In this document: positions 7,746-16,195 of the stretch, piece by piece
Layout: the number at the start of each line of letters is the position of its first letter
How positions within the stretch are numbered: the stretch's first letter is position 1
Assembly (NCBI GenBank): GCA_965221585.1
Contig: OZ244898.1
Coordinates: 1,488,001-1,552,000 of the forward strand
Source of the DNA: VXYK01 sp965221585
Lineage (GTDB): Bacteria; Actinomycetota; Acidimicrobiia; Acidimicrobiales; Aldehydirespiratoraceae
DNA length: 64,000 bases
Direction: 5' to 3'
The notes under the pieces: model-generated
The model's input: the letters and a program-made list of their open reading frames with translations, nothing else
What the model was told of the DNA's origin: nothing
Database searches by the model: none
Made by a program: the position numbers and the translations under genes

Positions 7746-8969
7746 ATGAGTTTTCTGCGTGGGTCGAGGTTATATCGAGGTTGCGTTCTTTGTCTGGTTT
7801 TGGCGCTGGCCGCCGCCAGTTGCGGCGGTGACGACGATGACCAACAGGAGTCGACTCCGACGGAGACCTCTGAGACGACGGCACCAGAGAGCACAGCTGC
7901 CTCGACGACCACGACCACTGCCGCTCCAACGACTACAACCACAACAACGGCCGCCGCCACTACAACAACCAGCACCACTACAACAACCAGCACCCCGCCC
8001 GCTGGGCCGTGGGAACAGATTGCCGGAGGCGATGAGTGCATGTGCGCCGACGGCAGCGATTACAGCTACTGGGTTCGAGAGGCCGACCCCCACCGTGTGG
8101 TGTTCTACCTTGAGGGAGGCGGAGCCTGCTTCAGTGCCGCCAGCTGTTCGTTCACGGACGGCACCTACTCGGTGACCACCGACGAGAGCGACGACCCGAC
8201 CGGCGCGGGCGGCATCTTCGACTTCTCCAACCCGGCAAATCCGCTGGCAGGGAGTTCCTTCGTAGCTGCGCCGTATTGCACGGGTGATGTCCACATCGGC
8301 AACAACGTTCAGCAGTACAGCGACGACCTGACCGTCTACCACAACGGATTCACGAACGCTTCGAAGGCTCTGGCTGAACTCAAGAGGCGTTTCCCCGACG
8401 CGACCGAGATCGTTGTCGCCGGGTCCAGTGCTGGTTCGGTGGCTGCCCCGTTCTACAGCGGGCTGGTCTCGGATCTGTATCCCGACGCCAAGATCTCTGT
8501 GGTTGCCGACGCCTCGGGTGCCTACCCCAGCAATCCCGTCATCAATGCCACGATCGGCTCGTTGTGGGGTGCATTCTCTGTCGTCCCCGACTGGCCCGTG
8601 AACGAGGGGTTGACCCCCGCGGACTGGGGTGTGCCTGAGATGTTCATCCAGGCCGGACTTCACGACCCTGAGATTCGGTTCGGCCGCTTCGACAACGCCT
8701 TCGACAGCACCCAGTTGAGCTTCGCGGAACTGGCGGGGTTCGATGCGAGCAACATGGACCAGCTGATCAGGTCCAACGAGGCGTATATCGAGGCTGCGGG
8801 CGTGACGGTCAGCAGCTACCTCGCACCGGGCCAAGAGCATACGATCCTCGGTCGTGACGAGTTGTACTCCCTTGAAGTCCAGGGTGTGCTCTTCGTCGAC
8901 TGGTTGACCGAGTTCCTTGCGGCCGACGATCCGACCGGTGACGTTGCCTGCGTCGAGTGCGGCCCCTAG
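7746..8969 (+). CDS. Secreted lipoprotein, pectinacetylesterase/Notum-like hydrolase
   Basis: 407 aa. The N-terminus is a lipoprotein signal (hydrophobic stretch, then AAASC), followed by a Thr-rich linker of about 50 residues that should span the cell wall. The catalytic part contains YLEGGGACFS (about residue 122) and a GSSAG nucleophile elbow with Ser228, and ends with GQEHTIL, a likely catalytic His. This matches the pectinacetylesterase-type alpha/beta hydrolases, which deacetylate polysaccharides or other esters. It acts outside the membrane. Its stop overlaps the convergent TetR stop inside CTAG. The substrate is unknown. Confidence 0.85.
   Translation: MSFLRGSRLYRGCVLCLVLALAAASCGGDDDDQQESTPTETSETTAPESTAASTTTTTAAPTTTTTTTAAATTTTSTTTTTSTPPAGPWEQIAGGDECMCADGSDYSYWVREADPHRVVFYLEGGGACFSAASCSFTDGTYSVTTDESDDPTGAGGIFDFSNPANPLAGSSFVAAPYCTGDVHIGNNVQQYSDDLTVYHNGFTNASKALAELKRRFPDATEIVVAGSSAGSVAAPFYSGLVSDLYPDAKISVVADASGAYPSNPVINATIGSLWGAFSVVPDWPVNEGLTPADWGVPEMFIQAGLHDPEIRFGRFDNAFDSTQLSFAELAGFDASNMDQLIRSNEAYIEAAGVTVSSYLAPGQEHTILGRDELYSLEVQGVLFVDWLTEFLAADDPTGDVACVECGP
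7959..7994 (+). repeat. Tandem 18-bp repeat in the Thr-rich linker
   Basis: Two perfect copies of an 18-bp unit (7959-7976 and 7977-7994), each encoding TTTTST, lie within the linker of the lipoprotein. The unit is a whole number of codons, so copy-number change would alter linker length without shifting frame. Confidence 0.85.
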
Positions 8970-9610
8970 GCCCGCGGCGCGAAAGCCTCTTCGGTCTCGA
9001 TCGACTCGATCAGGAAATCAAGCACTTCCGCTCTCTGCTCGGTGGATGGAGGGGCCAGCCCGAAAAGATCGATCAGCCACAGCCCGTCGCAGGCAATTCT
9101 GACCAGCAGGGCGAGCCTCGGGTCGATCTTGTCGTCCTCGATCAACCGGTTCTGCCAGTCCTCGAACAGTTCCTGAACCTTCCTCAGGCGGTCGGGTTCC
9201 AGCGCCGCGGCTGCGAACACACTGGTTGCAGACTCCTCCCAGTAGGCGTGCGGGGCCCTGACATATTCGATGTAGGCGCGGGCGAACGCTCCCTTTGTGT
9301 CGCCGTTGACAAGATCTTGAAGGTCGTCGTCGACACGCGCCATGGCATCGTGGAGGAGGGCCGTGACCAGTTCTTCTTTGGACGAGAAATGGTAGAGGAG
9401 CCCGCCCTTGCTCAGTCCGGCCTCGGTCGCCACGCTCTGCAGGGTGAGGCCCTGGATCCCCCGGGTGCGGACCACCTCGACGGCTGCGTCCACTAGTCGG
9501 CGCCTGGTGGCGGCACTCTTCTGTTTCGATGCGTGATTCGACTTCAGTGCGGAATTCGTGGTTTGCAAGGTTCCGTCCCCCAGTTGTTCGGATTCGACAC
9601 TCGGCTGCAT
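8966..9610 (-). CDS. TetR-family transcriptional regulator
   Basis: 214 aa. After a polar 30-residue leader the HTH reads LTLQSVATEAGLSKGGLLYHF, a textbook TetR recognition helix, followed by a TetR_C-type helical domain (LFEDWQNRLIED, LDFLIESIETEEAF). It is divergent from the glycine-betaine-type transporter operon that starts at 9712. A 14-bp palindrome at 9655-9668 lies between the two starts, so it plausibly represses both itself and the transporter. Ligand unknown. Confidence 0.88.
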   Translation of the reverse strand: MQPSVESEQLGDGTLQTTNSALKSNHASKQKSAATRRRLVDAAVEVVRTRGIQGLTLQSVATEAGLSKGGLLYHFSSKEELVTALLHDAMARVDDDLQDLVNGDTKGAFARAYIEYVRAPHAYWEESATSVFAAAALEPDRLRKVQELFEDWQNRLIEDDKIDPRLALLVRIACDGLWLIDLFGLAPPSTEQRAEVLDFLIESIETEEAFAPRA

Positions 9611-9654
9611 CCCGAACGCTGGACCAGTCAGTTCGGGTTTGCTAACCTTACTAT

Positions 9655-9668
9655 ACCGTCTGGACGGT
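9655..9668. promoter_or_regulatory. Candidate TetR operator between tetR and the betaine-type transporter
   Basis: ACCGT-CTGG-ACGGT is a perfect 5+5 inverted repeat with the ACCGTC/GACGGT look of many TetR sites. It is 45 bp from the TetR start and 43 bp from the binding-protein start. On the minus strand it abuts a TATAGT that could be the -10 of tetR. Confidence 0.6.
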
Positions 9669-9711
9669 TTTCTTGACGGGCACTACTACTCAACACCCAT
9701 GGAGGGGAATC

Positions 9712-10758
9712 ATGAGAAAATTGCTATTGGGTCTCTTGGTGCTGACGCTCTTTGCAGCTGCTTGCGGGGACGATTCAGACTCGGATGCCGATACCTCGGG
9801 AGACGATGCGACGTCCGATGACGCAGCCACCGACGACGGCGACGACATGGCGGCCGATGACGGTGATGACGCAGCCACCGACGACGGCGACAAGCCGACC
9901 ATATCGCTGGTGGTCAACCCGTGGACCGCGTCAGCATTGAACGTCTCCGTCGCAAGTCAACTGATAGAGAGCGAACTCGGCTATCCCACCGAGGTGATCA
10001 ACATCGACGAGAACGAGGCAATGTTCATTGGTCTCGCCGACGGCACCGCCGATGCCGTACTCGAGATCTGGCCCTCCGGAATTACCGACAGCGAACAGGC
10101 CTTCTTCGACGACGGGTCGGTCGTTCATCTCGGTGAACTCGGTGCTGTGGGCAGAATCGGCTGGTTCGTTCCCGACTATGTGATCGAGGAGCACCCGGAG
10201 CTGGCCACCTGGGAGGGTTACTTCAGTGATGAAGCCGCCGCGGTCTTCGCCACCGCCGAAACGGGCGACAACGGCAGGTTCCTCGGCACCGATCCCTCCT
10301 ATTCGCAATTCGACGAGCAGATAATCAACAACCTGGGGCTTCCCTTCGAAGTGATCTACTCAGGATCTGAGCCTGCGACGGTTGCAGAACTGGATGCACG
10401 TGTGTCTGCAGGAGAACCGATTCTGATGTACTGGTGGACGCCGACCGCGGCAGTATCCACATACAGCCTCGTTCAGGTCACACTCCCCCCATACACAGAG
10501 GAGTGCGGTGCAAGCGCGGCCAGCGGTGACGGTGGTGTTGACTGCGAGTATCCCGAGGACGTGATCATCAAGGCAGTGTCAGGCAAGTTGGCCGAGAAGG
10601 CCCCTGCGGTGTACGACTTCCTCGATGCGTTCACCATCACCAACGACGATCAGCTCTCGATGCTCCCACCGGTGGAACTCGACGGCGACGATGTCGACGA
10701 TGTGGCCGCAGAGTGGATCGCCAACAATGAAGACGTATGGTCTGCTTGGATCGGGTAA
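9712..10758 (+). CDS. Glycine betaine/choline-type ABC transporter substrate-binding lipoprotein
   Basis: 348 aa from ATG 9712 (GGAGGGG upstream). The lipobox is LFAAAC, then an Asp/Ala/Thr-rich acidic linker to about residue 60, then an OpuAC-type binding domain: LVVNPWTASALNVSVASQL, VLEIWPSG and PILMYWWTP supply the aromatic residues that in this family cage a quaternary ammonium group. It delivers ligand from outside the membrane to the permease and ATPase encoded next. Choline, glycine betaine or another compatible solute are the likely ligands; sequence alone does not choose between them. Confidence 0.88.
   Translation: MRKLLLGLLVLTLFAAACGDDSDSDADTSGDDATSDDAATDDGDDMAADDGDDAATDDGDKPTISLVVNPWTASALNVSVASQLIESELGYPTEVINIDENEAMFIGLADGTADAVLEIWPSGITDSEQAFFDDGSVVHLGELGAVGRIGWFVPDYVIEEHPELATWEGYFSDEAAAVFATAETGDNGRFLGTDPSYSQFDEQIINNLGLPFEVIYSGSEPATVAELDARVSAGEPILMYWWTPTAAVSTYSLVQVTLPPYTEECGASAASGDGGVDCEYPEDVIIKAVSGKLAEKAPAVYDFLDAFTITNDDQLSMLPPVELDGDDVDDVAAEWIANNEDVWSAWIG
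9817..9891 (+). repeat. 27-bp direct repeat in the acidic linker
   Basis: An exact 27-bp sequence occurs at 9817-9843 and again at 9865-9891 (48-bp period, 16 codons). It encodes repeated Asp-Ala-Ala-Thr-Asp-Asp-Gly-Asp in the linker of the binding lipoprotein. It is in frame and looks like internal duplication of a spacer. Confidence 0.85.
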
Positions 10759-10779
10759 GCAAATAAAGGGAGCCTCCCT

Positions 10780-11814
10780 GTGATCGGTGAAGCCGTCTCC
10801 AGCCCCTGCCTGTCGGCACGAGGAATCTGGAAGATCTTCGGAAACCGCCCCGGCAGGGCGCTGGAGATGGCCGACACCGGAGCCTCACGCGCCGAAGTGC
10901 GCGAAGCGACAGGCTGTCTGATCGGCGCACGCGACGTCTCCTTCGACGCGCACAGCGGCGAGACCTTCGTGATCATGGGTCTGTCCGGTTCGGGAAAGTC
11001 GACCCTGCTGCGATGCGTCGCCCGCCTCTCCGCACTGACGAGGGGCACGGTGGTCCTCGAAGGCGAGGACCTCACCGCGATGAACGAGGCCGAACTGCGC
11101 GCCGTCCGCAGAGCCAAACTGTCGATGGTGTTCCAGCACTTCGGACTGTTCTGGCATCGACGGGTGATCGACAACGTCGCCTACGGCCTCGAGGTGCAGG
11201 GAATCGACCGCAAGACGAGGCATGCCAGAGCCAACGAGATGCTCGACCTGGTCGGTCTCGAGGGCTACGGCGGCAGTTACCCGCATCAGCTTTCGGGAGG
11301 AATGCAACAACGTGTCGGATTGGCGCGAGCCTTGGTGGTCGAACCGACCGTGCTTTTCTTCGACGAGCCCTTCTCGGCGTTGGATCCGCTGATCCGTCGA
11401 GACATGCAGGACGAGTTGTTGCGCATCCAAGCCGGGATCGGCGGCACGGTCATCTTCGTCACCCACGACTTCGACGAGGCGATCAAGCTCGGGGACCGGA
11501 TCGCAGTTATGAAGGACGGCGAATTCGACCAGGTCGGGACGGCCGCGGAGCTGATAATGAACCCGGCGACCGAATATGTCGAGGAGTTCGTCAAGGGAGT
11601 GCCCAGGGTCAAGGTTCTGCGGGTCAGCGATGTGGTGACGGAACTCGACGGATCCTCTCCCCAACAGGGCGTCCCCGCCGACGAGAGTCTGGAGTCGGTA
11701 CTCCCGTTACTGGTAGCCACCACCGACGACATCGCTGTACTCGATGACAATGACTCGGCGATCGGACGTATAGACCGCGCGGCCGTGACCCGCTTGATCC
11801 AGCCTCAATCATGA
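10780..11814 (+). CDS. Glycine betaine/choline-type ABC transporter ATP-binding protein (OpuAA/ProV-like)
   Basis: 344 aa from a GTG start 21 bp after the binding protein. It has Walker A GLSGSGKST (about residue 67), the Q-loop at VFQHFGLFWHR, the signature LSGGMQQR and Walker B VLFFDEPFSALD, then the H-loop in VTHDFDEA. The N-terminal IFGNRPGRALEM segment is typical of ProV/OpuAA. The C-terminal 90 residues are a short accessory region where CBS domains sit in ProV; only a remnant is visible. It powers import through the fused permease, whose start overlaps its stop (ATGA). Confidence 0.92.
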   Translation: MIGEAVSSPCLSARGIWKIFGNRPGRALEMADTGASRAEVREATGCLIGARDVSFDAHSGETFVIMGLSGSGKSTLLRCVARLSALTRGTVVLEGEDLTAMNEAELRAVRRAKLSMVFQHFGLFWHRRVIDNVAYGLEVQGIDRKTRHARANEMLDLVGLEGYGGSYPHQLSGGMQQRVGLARALVVEPTVLFFDEPFSALDPLIRRDMQDELLRIQAGIGGTVIFVTHDFDEAIKLGDRIAVMKDGEFDQVGTAAELIMNPATEYVEEFVKGVPRVKVLRVSDVVTELDGSSPQQGVPADESLESVLPLLVATTDDIAVLDDNDSAIGRIDRAAVTRLIQPQS

Positions 11815-13736
11815 CTGCCGTCGAGCCGGTAGTGTCGGCATCGCCGGACGCGGTGGCCGACTGGCGGCGACGCTCGCTGTGGCTGTTGGTTCCGCTCGGT
11901 CTTGTTCTGCTGCAGTTGATCTTCGCCGGTACGGGACTGCCCGAACACCTCGACGAGACATTCTCGGATCCTCTCGACCAGTTCTCCAGATGGGCTCAAC
12001 AGAATCGCAGCAGCAACTGGCTCTTCACCGTCGTCTTCCGTCCACTCACATCGATGGTGAGCACCGGGCTGGAGTCGATCGAGAGCGCTTTGCTCTGGGT
12101 TCCCTGGTTCGTGATCCCCATCGCCATCTTCTTGTACATCGCCCGAACAGGGGCCTGGAAATCGGCGCTGGCGGCTTCGCTGGCGATCATCTATCCGGGC
12201 CTGGTCGGTCTCTGGGAGGTGACTATCGAGACTCTGGCCCTGATGGGCATGGCGATCGTCCTGTCGGTGTTGATCGGCGTGCCTCTGGGAATCCTGGCAG
12301 CCTTCAAGAGGCGTTTCGACACCGCGATCAGGCCCGTGCTCGATGCTATGCAGACGATCCCCGCACCGGTCTACTTCGTGCCGATGGTGATGTTCTTCGG
12401 CATTGGACCGGTGCCTGCCACGCTGGCGACGGTGATCTATGCGCTTCCCCCAGTCGTTCGCTTGACCACTCTCGGTATCCGCGGAGTGGCGGAACAGTCG
12501 GTCGAGGCATCGACGATGTTCGGTGCCACCCGTTGGCAGACCCTGCGCAAGGTTCAGATACCGATGGCCCTGCCGACGATCATGGCGGGAGTGACCCAGA
12601 CGATCATGATGGCATTGGGGATCGTTGTTCTGGCAACCCTCCTCGGGGCCGGAGGCCTGGGCCAGTCGGTGATGGACACCCTGAGCCAGCGGCGCACGGG
12701 TCGTGGCGTGGCCACCGGATTCGCGGTGGTCGCAATCGCCGCGGTGCTCGACCGGTTGGGTCGTGCTGCGGTCGGCCAGGACAAGGCGACAGCACCTTCA
12801 CGGCGCACAGTGGCCCTCTGTGTCGGTGGAGTTGTCGGGCTTATCGTCTTCGGCCGCCTCGCCAACTACATCGCGTTTCCGGAGATGTGGGAGACCCGGG
12901 CGTTCGACCCGATCGACGATGGAGTCAAGTGGGCACGTGACAACCTGCGCTGGTTCACCCGGACTTTCAATGACACCGTCGTGTCCTGGTACTACGTGCC
13001 GGTTCGTGACTATCTGACCGACTCGGTTGCCTGGCCGGTGCTGATCGCAGGGGCCGCCGCGCTCGGCGGTTGGTTGAAGGGTTGGCGGTTGGCTCTGCTC
13101 AACGTCTGTGCCATGGGGTCGATCCTGCTGATCGGAATGTGGGAGTTGTCGATCGATACTTTCGTCCAGGTGGTTGCGGCTGTGGTGCTGTCGATCCTGC
13201 TGGCAATACCGGTCGGTATCGCGGCGGGTCGCCACCCCCGGGTCGAGGCAGCCTTGAGCCCGGTGCTCGACGCTCTGCAGACGATCCCTTCGCTCGTCTA
13301 TATCATTCCGGCGGTCACGCTGTTCACGATCGGGGTCGTACCAGGTCTGATCGCCTCGATCCTGTATGCCATCGTGCCCGGTGTGCGCCTCGCCGCGCTC
13401 GGTATCAAACAGGTGCCGACTGAGAGCGTTGAGGCATCTCAGATGTTCGGCGCAACGCCCCGCCAGACGATGTTCGGGGTGCGGATCCCCCTGGCCGCGA
13501 GGACGATCATGGCGGGCGTGAACCAGGTGATCATGCTTGTGCTGGCCATGGTCATCATCTCGGGCCTCGTGGGTGGCGGCGGGCTCGGGTTCGAGACGAT
13601 TTCCGCCGTCAAGAACAGCGAGGTGGGCCTTGGATTCGAGGTCGGGTTCGCAATCGTGATGATGGCGATCGTGCTGGATCGCTCGAGCCAGGCGATTGCC
13701 GACCGGGTCGGCGCGCCGGAAGTCTCGGTGCACTAG
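11811..13736 (+). CDS. Glycine betaine/choline-type ABC transporter permease, internally duplicated
   Basis: 641 aa, about twice the usual ProW/OpuAB length. Two complete binding-protein-dependent permease domains follow one another. Each has the EAA coupling loop: SVEASTMFGATRWQTL (about residues 229-244) and SVEASQMFGATPRQTM (about 537-552), both followed by IP-A--TIMAGV. Two such domains normally assemble as a homodimer, so here one chain probably forms the whole channel. A hydrophilic segment around residues 350-400 links the halves. It overlaps the ATPase gene by 4 bp and completes the three-gene transporter. Confidence 0.92.
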   Translation: MTAVEPVVSASPDAVADWRRRSLWLLVPLGLVLLQLIFAGTGLPEHLDETFSDPLDQFSRWAQQNRSSNWLFTVVFRPLTSMVSTGLESIESALLWVPWFVIPIAIFLYIARTGAWKSALAASLAIIYPGLVGLWEVTIETLALMGMAIVLSVLIGVPLGILAAFKRRFDTAIRPVLDAMQTIPAPVYFVPMVMFFGIGPVPATLATVIYALPPVVRLTTLGIRGVAEQSVEASTMFGATRWQTLRKVQIPMALPTIMAGVTQTIMMALGIVVLATLLGAGGLGQSVMDTLSQRRTGRGVATGFAVVAIAAVLDRLGRAAVGQDKATAPSRRTVALCVGGVVGLIVFGRLANYIAFPEMWETRAFDPIDDGVKWARDNLRWFTRTFNDTVVSWYYVPVRDYLTDSVAWPVLIAGAAALGGWLKGWRLALLNVCAMGSILLIGMWELSIDTFVQVVAAVVLSILLAIPVGIAAGRHPRVEAALSPVLDALQTIPSLVYIIPAVTLFTIGVVPGLIASILYAIVPGVRLAALGIKQVPTESVEASQMFGATPRQTMFGVRIPLAARTIMAGVNQVIMLVLAMVIISGLVGGGGLGFETISAVKNSEVGLGFEVGFAIVMMAIVLDRSSQAIADRVGAPEVSVH

Positions 13737-13787
13737 ACGTTGCCGTTGCTGGGAGCAGTTGGCACAAACAACATGCAGACTGAACCC

Positions 13788-14336
13788 ATGACTCATCGAT
13801 CAATCGAGGAACTCGAGGCGGGCTTGGAGCAGATCGCTGCAGCGCCCAGTGAGGCGGGAACGCTCCGGCTCATTGTGGCGCGCACGGCGGTGGATGAGCG
13901 CGAGATCGTCGAGCAGGGCGAACTCTCCTTGGAAAACGGTTTGGAGGGCGACAATTGGCTTTCCCGAGGAGACCGCAATACCACCGACGGCAGCGCCGAT
14001 CCCCTCAAGCAGATCACGATCATGAACTCGCGCGTGCTCGAGTTGATCGCCGGCCCGACCGAGCAGTGGCCCTTCGCCGGAGACCAGTTGTATGCCGATT
14101 TCGATATCAGCGAGACCAATGCTCCGGCAGGTACTCGGCTGAGAGTCGGAGAAGCGGTTCTCGAGGTGACGAGTGCTCCGCATCGCGGATGCGCGAAATT
14201 CAAGGCTCGTTACGGCCACGACGCACTGCGCTGGGTCAACTCCGAGGCCGGCATGGAGCTCAAGCTCCGAGGCGTCAACGCCCGCGTTGTCCATCCCGGC
14301 ACCATCTCCACCGGCGACCTGATCACCAAAGTCTGA
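13788..14336 (+). CDS. MOSC-domain protein
   Basis: 182 aa from ATG 13788; an ATG at 13773 is also possible and no clear ribosome site separates them. ERLEGDNW-like motifs (NGLEGDNWLSRG) and the conserved GAPHRGC-type segment with a Cys (TSAPHRGCAKFKARYG) identify the MOSC beta-barrel found in molybdenum-cofactor sulfurases and sulfur-transfer proteins. The Cys is the expected sulfur carrier. It stands alone between the betaine transporter and a convergent SDR. The physiological partner is unknown. Confidence 0.82.
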   Translation: MTHRSIEELEAGLEQIAAAPSEAGTLRLIVARTAVDEREIVEQGELSLENGLEGDNWLSRGDRNTTDGSADPLKQITIMNSRVLELIAGPTEQWPFAGDQLYADFDISETNAPAGTRLRVGEAVLEVTSAPHRGCAKFKARYGHDALRWVNSEAGMELKLRGVNARVVHPGTISTGDLITKV

Positions 14337-14338
14337 GC

Positions 14339-14367
14339 GCAACGCCCCGCCCGTCGCTGGGCATTGC
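14339..14367. terminator. Inverted repeat at a convergent gene end
   Basis: GCAAcGCCC (14339-14347) pairs with GGGCaTTGC (14359-14367) with one mismatch and an 11-base loop, exactly between the stops of the MOSC and SDR genes. There is no T-run. It may act as a bidirectional terminator or stabiliser. Confidence 0.4.
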
Positions 14368-15185
14368 TAGAGGTCTTCGAGCTTGGGGAAGTCCGACGGT
14401 GGCATTATGTCGACGGTGGCGGAACGCTGCTGCGCGGTCATACCTCCATCTATCTTGATCACATCGCCCGTGATGTAGCCGGAGTCGTCCGAGGCTAGGA
14501 ACAGAGCAGCGCCAGTCATGTCGGCGACCTCCCCGATCCGTCCCAACGGCACGTTCTCGCCCCGCAGCTTGCGCTCTGCAATTCCCAGCCCGCTGGTGTC
14601 GATAGAACCGGGCATGAGTGCGTTGACACGGATGTTGTACGGGCCGAGATCGAGTGCCATCGCCCGAGTCAGCGCTTCGATTCCCCCCTTCGTCGCGTCG
14701 TACGCGGTGAAGGCCCGGTGGGCCCTGGTCGCTCCGCCCGAGCTCATGTTGATTATGGAGCCGCCGCCGTTGCGCGCCATGATCCGAGCCACCGGGTGCG
14801 CAACCAGGAAGTGACCGGTGAGGTTGACGTCGATTATCCGCCGCCACCATGCTTCGTCTGCTTCAAGGAAGTGGAGCATCGGACTGATGATCCCGGCGTT
14901 GTTGACCAGCACGTCAATGACACCGTGAGCATCGATGATCTCAGCGATCATCGTGTCGACCTGGTCGGAGTCCGAAACGTCTGCCACGACTCCCATCACA
15001 TCGCAACCGTCAGCGCCGATCTCAGCGACGGCTGTGTCGACCCGGTCGCCGTCCACATCGTTGAGCGCGACTCGGGCGCCGGCCTCGGCGAACCGTTGCG
15101 CGATTGCCCGGCCGATCCCGGCTCCAGCGCCGGTGACCAGGACGACCTTGCCGACGATGGATGGATAGGCGGATTCTTGCTCCAT
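14367..15185 (-). CDS. Short-chain dehydrogenase/reductase
   Basis: 272 aa from ATG 15185; a longer in-frame reading adds 34 residues that do not resemble the family. It has TGAGAGIG (about residue 20), NNAGI, a catalytic Ser in MSSGG, and Tyr/Lys in YDATKGG. Asp after strand 2 (VALNDVDGD) indicates NAD preference. It ends with the IKIDGG motif common to the 3-oxoacyl reductase-like branch. The substrate is not evident; neighbours are a MOSC protein and a phosphoesterase, which do not form an obvious pathway. Confidence 0.9.
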   Translation of the reverse strand: MEQESAYPSIVGKVVLVTGAGAGIGRAIAQRFAEAGARVALNDVDGDRVDTAVAEIGADGCDVMGVVADVSDSDQVDTMIAEIIDAHGVIDVLVNNAGIISPMLHFLEADEAWWRRIIDVNLTGHFLVAHPVARIMARNGGGSIINMSSGGATRAHRAFTAYDATKGGIEALTRAMALDLGPYNIRVNALMPGSIDTSGLGIAERKLRGENVPLGRIGEVADMTGAALFLASDDSGYITGDVIKIDGGMTAQQRSATVDIMPPSDFPKLEDL

Positions 15186-15226
15186 GCGGGCACGCTCAGT
15201 GGTGTCGGTCGGCGGTTGAGGTCCGC

Positions 15227-16021
15227 TTACGATACTTCTGTTTGGCTGTCGATGAAATTGAGAGGGTTGACCTCCAGCACCGCCCAAGCACGATGGTCGC
15301 CTTGCTTGTCAGCCGCGAGTCCCTCCACCTGGGTGGAGAGGTCCCGCGCCTCCCCATCGCTGTTCGAGGTCCAAGTCAGTTCGCTGCTGGTTCGCCGGTG
15401 CCAGTGTCCGTGAAGCACCAGTTCGGGTCGCGTGGCCTTCACCGCCTGCAGAATCCGCTGGCGTACCTGCAAGCACAACAGTGCGTCGTCTGGTCGAAGT
15501 TCAAAGTTGCGGATCGGCGCGCCCTCCGGTGCGTCATGGCATAGCAGCACATCGAGCGGGTGTTGGCCCAGTCGCTCCACGTCCCCGTCGGTGAGCAGTT
15601 CGTTGGGCCACCAACTTACGCCTTCAACCCGATAGTGATGATCCATCGAGAAGGCACCGCCGAGGGCCCCGAAGTCGACTTGGCCCCAACGCCAGCGATG
15701 ACCGCGTGGTGTGTAACGGCAGTGTTCCCCGATAGTCACGAAGCCGTCCTCGTCGGCTTCAAGCCCGGCGAGCATCTCGTGGTTCTCGTGGTTGCCGTCG
15801 ATCCAGTAGAGACAGTTGATCCCGTACCGTTCTGCGTGCCAGTCGACCTGGTCAAGAAAGCGGAGACCCTTGTCGGTGTGGGGCCAGTACCCGAAATCCC
15901 CCAACTGCAGGATCGCGTCGCAGCCGTGCTGGCTCGCCAACTTGCAGAGCGTGCCGACCCACTTGCCGTTGCCGTGCGTATCCCCTGCTAGCAGGATTCG
16001 CTGGTACTGCGCTTGATCCAT
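15227..16021 (-). CDS. Calcineurin-like metallophosphoesterase
   Basis: 264 aa. The metal-binding motifs run in order: LAGDTHGN (residues 11-18), QLGDFG, WIDGNHENHE (about residue 75) and, near the end, HGHWHRRT. They supply the Asp/His/Asn ligands of the dinuclear centre in the GDxHG...GDxxD...GNHE family. There is no signal peptide, so it should act in the cytoplasm on a phosphoester such as a nucleotide or small phosphate ester. The specific substrate is unknown. It is a single gene. Confidence 0.88.
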   Translation of the reverse strand: MDQAQYQRILLAGDTHGNGKWVGTLCKLASQHGCDAILQLGDFGYWPHTDKGLRFLDQVDWHAERYGINCLYWIDGNHENHEMLAGLEADEDGFVTIGEHCRYTPRGHRWRWGQVDFGALGGAFSMDHHYRVEGVSWWPNELLTDGDVERLGQHPLDVLLCHDAPEGAPIRNFELRPDDALLCLQVRQRILQAVKATRPELVLHGHWHRRTSSELTWTSNSDGEARDLSTQVEGLAADKQGDHRAWAVLEVNPLNFIDSQTEVS

Positions 16022-16195
16022 TCGTCAACAGTACCGAGCTTCGGGACCGGTGTGTCCGTCGACTAGTCCAATTCCGGTCGACGATCGCGCTGATTCGACG
16101 GACAATCCTCCTAGTGATTGACCTCCGGCGTCCTTAGCCTTGAGGGGGTTCAATAACTGCTCGTTATACGCGAGCTCCCAGAAAGGCTCTCTTCG

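Noticed and set aside
7880..8000. ACA/ACC-rich repeats as a CRISPR array or phase-variable tract
   Set aside because: The repeats have no spacers and encode a Thr-rich linker of a lipoprotein; units are multiples of three.
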